Shown one piece after another: positions 59,714-64,000 of a DNA stretch of 64,000 nucleotides (position 1 is its first letter; every line of letters starts with the position of its first letter). Below the pieces are notes generated by a model. That model had not been told where the DNA came from. It made no database searches and was given only the letters and a program-made list of their open reading frames with translations. Source of the DNA: Syntrophales bacterium (lineage in GTDB: Bacteria > Desulfobacterota > Syntrophia > Syntrophales > UBA2210); assembly GCA_023230565.1 (NCBI GenBank), contig JALNXD010000010.1, positions 25,219-89,218 of the forward strand, given 5' to 3'. Position numbers and translations under genes: made by a program.

Positions 59714-61213
59714 ATGACCGACAATAAAAAGCGCACAGAGATCTTCAACACGGTATGGCGGGCCTGCGACACCTTCCGAGGGGTTATCGACCCTGCCCAA
59801 TACAAGGATTATATTCTCACCATGCTCTTTGTGAAATATCTCAGCGACATTCGCAAATCACAGATGGCGGAACTCGAAAAAAAATATAAAGGCGACAAAG
59901 TACGGATCGGAAGGGCCTTATCCCGCGAACGCTTCATCATTGACGAAGACTGCACGTTTGAGTACTTGTATGCGCACCGAACAGATAATGATATCGGACA
60001 AACCATTAACATAGTTCTTGAAAAGATCGAAGATGCCAATAAGGCAAAGCTGCACAACGTATTCCGCAACATCGATTTCAACAGCGAGGCAAACCTGGGT
60101 CAGGCCCGCCAGCGCAACTCGCGGCTCAAAACCCTCCTGGAAGACTTTGCAGAACTGAACCTGACGCCGGAATATGTGGGGGACATGGATATTATCGGCG
60201 ATGTCTATGAGTATCTTATCGCACGTTTTGCCGCAACGGCAGGAAAGAAGGCCGGTGAGTTCTATACACCGGCGGAGGTTTCAGAGACGCTTGCCCGGCT
60301 GGTGGCCCCCAAACCGGGAGAGCGAATGTGCGATCCCGCCTGCGGGTCCGGCTCGCTTTTGATCCGGGCAGCCAAGCAGACCGGCTCCGAAAACAACTTC
60401 TCGCTTTACGGTCAGGAAATGAACGGCAGCACCTGGGCGCTCTGCAAAATGAATATGTTTCTCCATAACATGGACTCTTCCGACATCAAATGGGAAGACA
60501 CGATCCGTCACCCGCAACTGGTCGAAAACAATGCGCTGATGAAATTCGATGTAGTGGTTGCCAATCCTCCCTTTAGTCTCGATAAATGGGGGCAGGAAAT
60601 CGCCGCGGAGGACCGTTATGCGAGATTCGGGCGGGGCATTCCCCCAAAAAGCAAGGGCGACTGGGCCTTTATACTCCACATGCTCGCGACCGCCATCGAG
60701 GGCAAAGGAAGAGTCGGCGTTGTCGTTCCCCATGGCGTGCTTTTCCGGGGCGGACAGGAAGGAAAAATCCGGGAGTCGGTAATCAGGGAGAACCTGCTCG
60801 ATGCCGTTATCGGCCTTCCCGCCAACCTGTTTTTCGGCACGGGCATACCAGCCGCCTTGACGATTTTCGACAAGTCACGCGAGCCAAACTGCAAGGGTGA
60901 CATTCTCTTCATCGACGCGAGTCGCGAGTATGAACAGGGTACAAACCATAACAAACTGAGAACGGAGGATATCGAAAAGATCGTCGATACGTTCCGGCAA
61001 CGAAAGGCAATAGAGAAATACTCTTATCGGGCGGCATTTTCCGAAATCGAGGAAAACGAATTCAACCTGAATATCCCCCGCTATGTGGATACCTTCGAGC
61101 CGGAACCTAAAATAGATATAGCCGCCGTCCAAAAGGAAATTGAAGAAATAGAGCGCAAACTTGCCGAAACGCGCACGAAGATGGATCAATATCTGAAGGA
61201 TTTAGGATTTTGA
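59714..61213 (+). CDS. hsdM: Type I restriction-modification methyltransferase subunit
   Basis: A 499-residue protein. 'NTVWRACDTFRGVIDPAQYKDYILTMLFVKYLSD' is the HsdM N-terminal helical domain. 'GEFYTPAEVSETLARLVAPKPGERMCDPACGSGSLL' contains SAM motif I (DPACGSG) and 'VVANPPFSL' the catalytic NPPF of N6-adenine methyltransferases. 'GRGIPPKSKGDWAFILHML' is also typical. It methylates adenine in the target set by HsdS. ATG 59714 is chosen as it lies just after the hsdS stop and gives the normal N-terminus. Confidence 0.96.
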   Translation: MTDNKKRTEIFNTVWRACDTFRGVIDPAQYKDYILTMLFVKYLSDIRKSQMAELEKKYKGDKVRIGRALSRERFIIDEDCTFEYLYAHRTDNDIGQTINIVLEKIEDANKAKLHNVFRNIDFNSEANLGQARQRNSRLKTLLEDFAELNLTPEYVGDMDIIGDVYEYLIARFAATAGKKAGEFYTPAEVSETLARLVAPKPGERMCDPACGSGSLLIRAAKQTGSENNFSLYGQEMNGSTWALCKMNMFLHNMDSSDIKWEDTIRHPQLVENNALMKFDVVVANPPFSLDKWGQEIAAEDRYARFGRGIPPKSKGDWAFILHMLATAIEGKGRVGVVVPHGVLFRGGQEGKIRESVIRENLLDAVIGLPANLFFGTGIPAALTIFDKSREPNCKGDILFIDASREYEQGTNHNKLRTEDIEKIVDTFRQRKAIEKYSYRAAFSEIEENEFNLNIPRYVDTFEPEPKIDIAAVQKEIEEIERKLAETRTKMDQYLKDLGF

Positions 61214-61264
61214 GACTCCCTTGCCTGGATGTACATGCCATGAATATTCTATGCAAGATAAAGG

Positions 61265-61292
61265 TTGACAAAAAAAATAATATTGTTATTAT
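61265..61292 (+). promoter_or_regulatory. Promoter of the abi ncRNA/abi unit
   Basis: TTGACA at 61265-61270 and TATTAT at 61287-61292, 16 bp apart. It lies 52 bp after the hsdM stop and gives the Abi module its own transcription start, near 61299. Confidence 0.7.
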
Positions 61293-61298
61293 GCACGC

Positions 61299-61358
61299 AG
61301 CATACCCGCCAAGCCTCTGGCCTTGCCAAGCTCAAATGTGGCGGGTTTTTTGTTTTTT
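61299..61358 (+). ncRNA. Short structured RNA upstream of abi (abiF-motif-like)
   Basis: From the predicted start, about 60 nt lead to a terminator. CCCGCCA (61305-61311) pairs with TGGCGGG (61339-61345); inside it GGC-CTT-GCC can form a small hairpin. TTTTTTGTTTTTT follows the outer stem. Abi_2-domain genes are known to be preceded by a conserved structured RNA (abiF motif). The order promoter, hairpin, terminator, Abi gene matches, but I cannot test the covariance model. Confidence 0.6.
61305..61358 (+). terminator. Intrinsic terminator/attenuator ahead of abi
   Basis: The same 7-bp CCCGCCA/TGGCGGG stem followed by a T-run acts as a Rho-independent terminator. Abi expression from the adjacent promoter would depend on readthrough, which gives an excess of RNA over mRNA. 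Confidence 0.75.
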
Positions 61359-61370
61359 GAGGAGCTGGTC

Positions 61371-62291
61371 ATGAAATATTCAAAACCGGCCCTTTCTTTT
61401 TCACAACAAGCCGATCTCATTTTGAAACGAGGCCTTGTAGCAGACAGAAAACTGCTCATCTCAAGGCTTGGTGATGTTAACTACTATCGTCTAAGCGCCT
61501 ACTGGTACACCTTCCGTATTCCAAATGATTCCCGGGACCGGCTCTATCCCGGCACCTCCTTTGAGACCGTTTGGCACCGATACGTTTTCGATCGGCACCT
61601 TCGGCTTATCGTCATGGATGCGATCGAACGTGTTGAAGTATCAATCCGGACAAGATTGACGGAACATTTTACGAGGAAGCATGGGGCCTTCGGATATTTG
61701 AAAACTTGTACATTTGGTCCGGATTTCGACATTGAGGATCAGGATCGTCTGGTAAGTGAAATCCGGCGGAACACCCGGAGGAGCCGTGAAGAATTTGTCA
61801 GACATTTCAACGAAAAATACGACAACGGCGATCTTCCTCTCTGGATGGCCGTTGAGATCATGTCCTTTGGTAACCTGCTGACACTGTTTCGCCATCTGAA
61901 CAGGCATGACAAGCAATACATCGCCCAGATCTATGGCCTTCAGGCAAAAGTGCTGGAATCGTGGCTTACCGTTCTGAATTACATAAGAAATTTGTGCGCT
62001 CATCACGGCAGGCTATGGAATCGTGAACTTGCAATCAAACCTCTCATACCAAAAAATAAAAACCATCCTGCGTGGCATGATCCTCTGACTATTCCAAATG
62101 AACGAATCTTTGCCGTGTTGTCCCTGCTTCACTATATGATGAGGTGCATTGCGCCTCAAAGCTCATGGCGGCAGAGACTTTTGGCGACAATTGAGCAGTT
62201 CGAGAAGGACATCCAACTTGGCCAGATGGGTTTCGTTGACGAATGGCAGAACCATGCAATCTGGCGTCAAGAAGAGAAAGCGCCAACATGA
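61371..62291 (+). CDS. Abi_2 (AbiF/AbiD-like) abortive-infection protein
   Basis: A 306-residue protein. GAGGAG precedes ATG 61371. 'DVNYYRLSAYWYTFR' and 'YVFDRHLRLIVMDAIERVEVSIRTRLTEHF' match the Abi_2 (PF07751) family, and 'NYIRNLCAHHGRLWNREL' holds an RX4H motif of HEPN ribonucleases. It would cut RNA on infection; target RNA unknown. It lies between hsdM and hsdS, and its TGA overlaps the hsdS ATG (ATGA), so it is made together with HsdS. The upstream small RNA probably counteracts it. Confidence 0.87.
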   Translation: MKYSKPALSFSQQADLILKRGLVADRKLLISRLGDVNYYRLSAYWYTFRIPNDSRDRLYPGTSFETVWHRYVFDRHLRLIVMDAIERVEVSIRTRLTEHFTRKHGAFGYLKTCTFGPDFDIEDQDRLVSEIRRNTRRSREEFVRHFNEKYDNGDLPLWMAVEIMSFGNLLTLFRHLNRHDKQYIAQIYGLQAKVLESWLTVLNYIRNLCAHHGRLWNRELAIKPLIPKNKNHPAWHDPLTIPNERIFAVLSLLHYMMRCIAPQSSWRQRLLATIEQFEKDIQLGQMGFVDEWQNHAIWRQEEKAPT

Positions 62292-63517
62292 AAGACCCTA
62301 ATATAAACAGACAGGGATATAAAAAGACGAAGGTGGGCTGGATACCGGAGGAGTGGAAGACATGTCCAGCCGGTGAAGTTTTTGATATTCAACTTGGGAA
62401 GATGCTAAGCAAGATAGCTCGTCAGGGGAATAACTTTCAGCCTTACTTAGCAAATTATAATGTTCAGTGGGGAAGTTTTGATCTTTCCGAAATTCAAAAA
62501 ATGAATTTTTCAGAAACGGAATTGGAAAAATTTCGATTAAAAAAGGGTGACCTACTTGTATGTGAAGGAGGAGAAGTGGGCCGGTGCGCCGTCTGGAAAG
62601 AGCAAATAAGTCCTTGTTTTTACCAAAAGGCTCTTCATCGAGTACGTCCTCGAACCAATAACATAGACATGTTCTTTACTATGTATTATCTCCATATAAC
62701 TGCATCATCACCCCGGATGGTTTATTATACAGCGCAAACAAGTATTTCTCATTTTACTCGGGAGCAGTTTTTAAAGTTACCGATGATTTTGCCTCCTCTT
62801 CCCGAACAGAAAAAAATCGCAGAGATTCTCTCTACCTGGGACGAGGCCATCAATCAGACTCGAAGTCTCATTGAAGCAAAGATGCGTCGCAAGAAGGCCC
62901 TCATGCAGCAACTGCTTGCGGGAAAGAAACGACTTCCGGAGTTTACGGAATCTTGGAAGGAATATAGCCTGGGACAGCTGTTTAGGGAAAGGCAAGAGAC
63001 CAACTGCGGACACTTACCGCTTCTCGCAATTACAGGTAAAAACGGCATTGTTCCCGCATCCGATATCGAGCGCAAAGACTCATCAAGTGCAGACAAATCA
63101 CGATATAAGCGAATCGCCCCTGGGGATATCGGTTACAATACCATGCGCATGTGGCAGGGTGTTTCTGCGGTTTCGCGCTCCGAGGGAATTGTCAGCCCAG
63201 CCTATACGGTCTGTGTACCACAAGATGGCGTTGATGAAGGTTTTATGGGACATCTCTTTAAATTGACTGATATTATTCATCTTTTCTGGAGGTTTTCGCA
63301 GGGTCTTGTCAATGATACGCTGAATCTGAAATTTCATAATTTTTCGAAAATCAAAATAACTATTCCAGCCATAGAAGAACAACGCCGCATCACCGAAGTC
63401 CTTTCCACCGCCGATGAAGAGATCAAAACTCTTGAACAGAAACTTGCCGCCCTCGAAAAACAGAAGCGGGGGCTCATTCAGAAATTGCTGACCGGCGAGG
63501 TGCGGGTAAAAAGATAG
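62288..63517 (+). CDS. hsdS: Type I restriction specificity subunit, full length
   Basis: A 409-residue protein with two TRDs. 'KKTKVGWIPEEWK' is the usual start; TRD1 runs to 'ILPPLPEQKKIAEILSTWDEAINQTRSLIEAKMRRKKALMQQLLAGKKRL', the central coiled coil. TRD2 ('LGQLFRERQETNCGHLPLLAITGKNGIVPASD') ends in 'IPAIEEQRRITEVLSTADEEIKTLEQKLAALEKQKRGLIQKLLTGEVRV'. It sets the bipartite target. Translation is coupled to abi by an ATGA overlap. A complete system also needs HsdR, which is not in the window. Confidence 0.94.
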   Translation: MKDPNINRQGYKKTKVGWIPEEWKTCPAGEVFDIQLGKMLSKIARQGNNFQPYLANYNVQWGSFDLSEIQKMNFSETELEKFRLKKGDLLVCEGGEVGRCAVWKEQISPCFYQKALHRVRPRTNNIDMFFTMYYLHITASSPRMVYYTAQTSISHFTREQFLKLPMILPPLPEQKKIAEILSTWDEAINQTRSLIEAKMRRKKALMQQLLAGKKRLPEFTESWKEYSLGQLFRERQETNCGHLPLLAITGKNGIVPASDIERKDSSSADKSRYKRIAPGDIGYNTMRMWQGVSAVSRSEGIVSPAYTVCVPQDGVDEGFMGHLFKLTDIIHLFWRFSQGLVNDTLNLKFHNFSKIKITIPAIEEQRRITEVLSTADEEIKTLEQKLAALEKQKRGLIQKLLTGEVRVKR

Positions 63518-63596
63518 GCACTCCGATGAAAGACTCTACTCCTTGTAGCATGTCGGAAAAAGTCATATGCATGACGCATCAAATAGAAATAGAAAA

Positions 63597-63617
63597 GGTT
63601 CGCTCGGACGGCGAACC
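63597..63617 (+). terminator. Hairpin after the hsdS gene
   Basis: GGTTCGC-(7 nt)-GCGAACC gives a perfect 7-bp stem ~80 bp beyond the hsdS stop, followed by a modest CTCTTTT. It may end the abi-hsdS transcript. Confidence 0.6.
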
Positions 63618-63888
63618 CATCTCTTTTAGCTCTTAAATCCCAATGGAATGGCTAGAGAATAATACTACATTATCGATTTAGAACGGAAACGTCAATAGAC
63701 AACATAGGCAATAGGATAAAAAGCTATAAATTATTCATAAAGATCAAGATCTTGTGTTTTTTTATCGAAATTCCAGAGCACCTGCTTCTTGCAATAGAGT
63801 TCAAAAATAGTTAACCATGGAAGTCACCGCGGAAGTGGCCATGGAAGTCACCGTGGAAGTCAAATGACTTTCACTGGAAACTGAAATA
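63618..63888. other. Intergenic region with a tandem repeat, no gene
   Basis: No gene that I can support. CCATGGAAGTCACCG(C/T)GGAAGT occurs twice in tandem at a 24-bp period (63815-63836 and 63839-63860; one mismatch). The repeat is next to the insertion-sequence end and could be its target or a by-product. Confidence 0.45.
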
Positions 63889-63909
63889 CCCTCGACTATA
63901 AGTCGAGGG
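63889..63909. repeat. 9-bp hairpin at the end of the IS-like element
   Basis: CCCTCGACT-ATA-AGTCGAGGG is a perfect 9-bp stem with a 3-nt loop, placed just outside the stop codon of the partial transposase-like frame. Subterminal imperfect or perfect hairpins are the end signals of IS200/IS605 elements. A second palindrome, GTCGATT-TGC-AATCGAC, lies within the coding part. Confidence 0.5.
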
Positions 63910-63911
63910 GT

Positions 63912-64000
63912 TTAAGAGGGGTCGATTGCAAATCGACTGTCATCAACTATCGGCTCCCCTTCTTGCTCTTGAATATATTGTTCTATCATTTCGTCAGTTA
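63912..64000 (-). CDS. Partial protein, likely IS200/IS605-type transposase C-terminus
   Basis: An open frame enters from the right edge and ends at 63912 with TAA. The visible 28 residues (TDEMIEQYIQEQEGEP, then IVDDSRFAIDPS) resemble the C-terminal helix and tail of IS200/IS605 TnpA proteins. The catalytic HUH and Tyr would lie beyond the window. The adjacent hairpin supports the call, but 28 residues cannot prove it. Confidence 0.45.
   Translation of the reverse strand, partial: TDEMIEQYIQEQEGEPIVDDSRFAIDPS

Noticed and set aside
63526..63636. 36-codon frame after hsdS as a remnant of hsdR
   Set aside because: No HsdR-like sequence; it overlaps the terminator hairpin.
63815..63860. Tandem GGAAGTCACCG repeats as a CRISPR array
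   Set aside because: Only two copies, no spacers, no cas genes.

Overview
The window reads as chromosomal DNA from an anaerobic bacterium of the former Deltaproteobacteria (Desulfobacterota/Syntrophobacterota-like). That placement is an inference from content: a selenocysteine formate dehydrogenase with its own molybdate/tungstate uptake operon, a periplasmic octaheme cytochrome, acyl-CoA dehydrogenase and enoyl-CoA hydratase, AMP-forming acetyl-CoA synthetase, PAS-rich hybrid kinases, and an EF-G of the type shared by spirochaetes, planctomycetes and deltaproteobacteria. No rRNA, tRNA or CRISPR array was seen.

Layout. 0-7.7 kb: end of a nitronate-monooxygenase-like gene, a four-PAS hybrid histidine kinase, a Liv-type binding protein, a radical SAM protein and an MBL-fold hydrolase. 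8-18.1 kb: a visibly GC-richer block with the selenocysteine formate dehydrogenase, a promoter flanked by two palindromes, modABC plus an FmdE/molybdopterin-binding fusion, an exported beta-propeller/dockerin/Thr-rich protein, YwbE and a glycerophosphodiesterase. 18.2-24.4 kb: a rhodanese-octaheme cytochrome whose rhodanese active site carries two in-frame TGA codons (U-A-U), fatty acyl-CoA genes, and a C-GCAxxG-C-C protein with a TGA at its first conserved Cys. 24.8-50 kb: mostly housekeeping and membrane genes (AI-2E family, HD protein, DnaJ/TerB, EF-G, CDF, KhpA, UbiA, pyruvate kinase, a candidate structured RNA before a LysM protein, rhomboid, AmrS, MoaA, Acs, FRG and DUF2254 proteins). 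50-56.3 kb: Pal-like lipoprotein, a sigma-54 activator with a degenerate receiver, and a PhnD-type binding protein next to a chemoreceptor.

56.7-64 kb is a defence island. On the minus strand is a compact CBASS operon: a three-TM SLATT-like effector, a DncV-like CD-NTase, and an E2-like protein with a SEC-C zinc finger. On the plus strand is a type I restriction-modification locus (half-length HsdS, HsdM, Abi_2 HEPN-type protein, full HsdS). The Abi_2 gene is preceded by a short promoter-hairpin-terminator unit that looks like an abiF-type non-coding RNA. No hsdR is visible. The window ends in what looks like the 3' end of an IS200/IS605-type transposase with its terminal hairpin.

The most interesting items are the double-selenocysteine rhodanese fused to an octaheme cytochrome, the CBASS operon with E2 but no E1, and the Abi_2/ncRNA module embedded in the hsd locus. 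Three genes (formate dehydrogenase, rhodanese-cytochrome, C-GCAxxG-C-C protein) are split by TGA and would be broken by standard gene callers.
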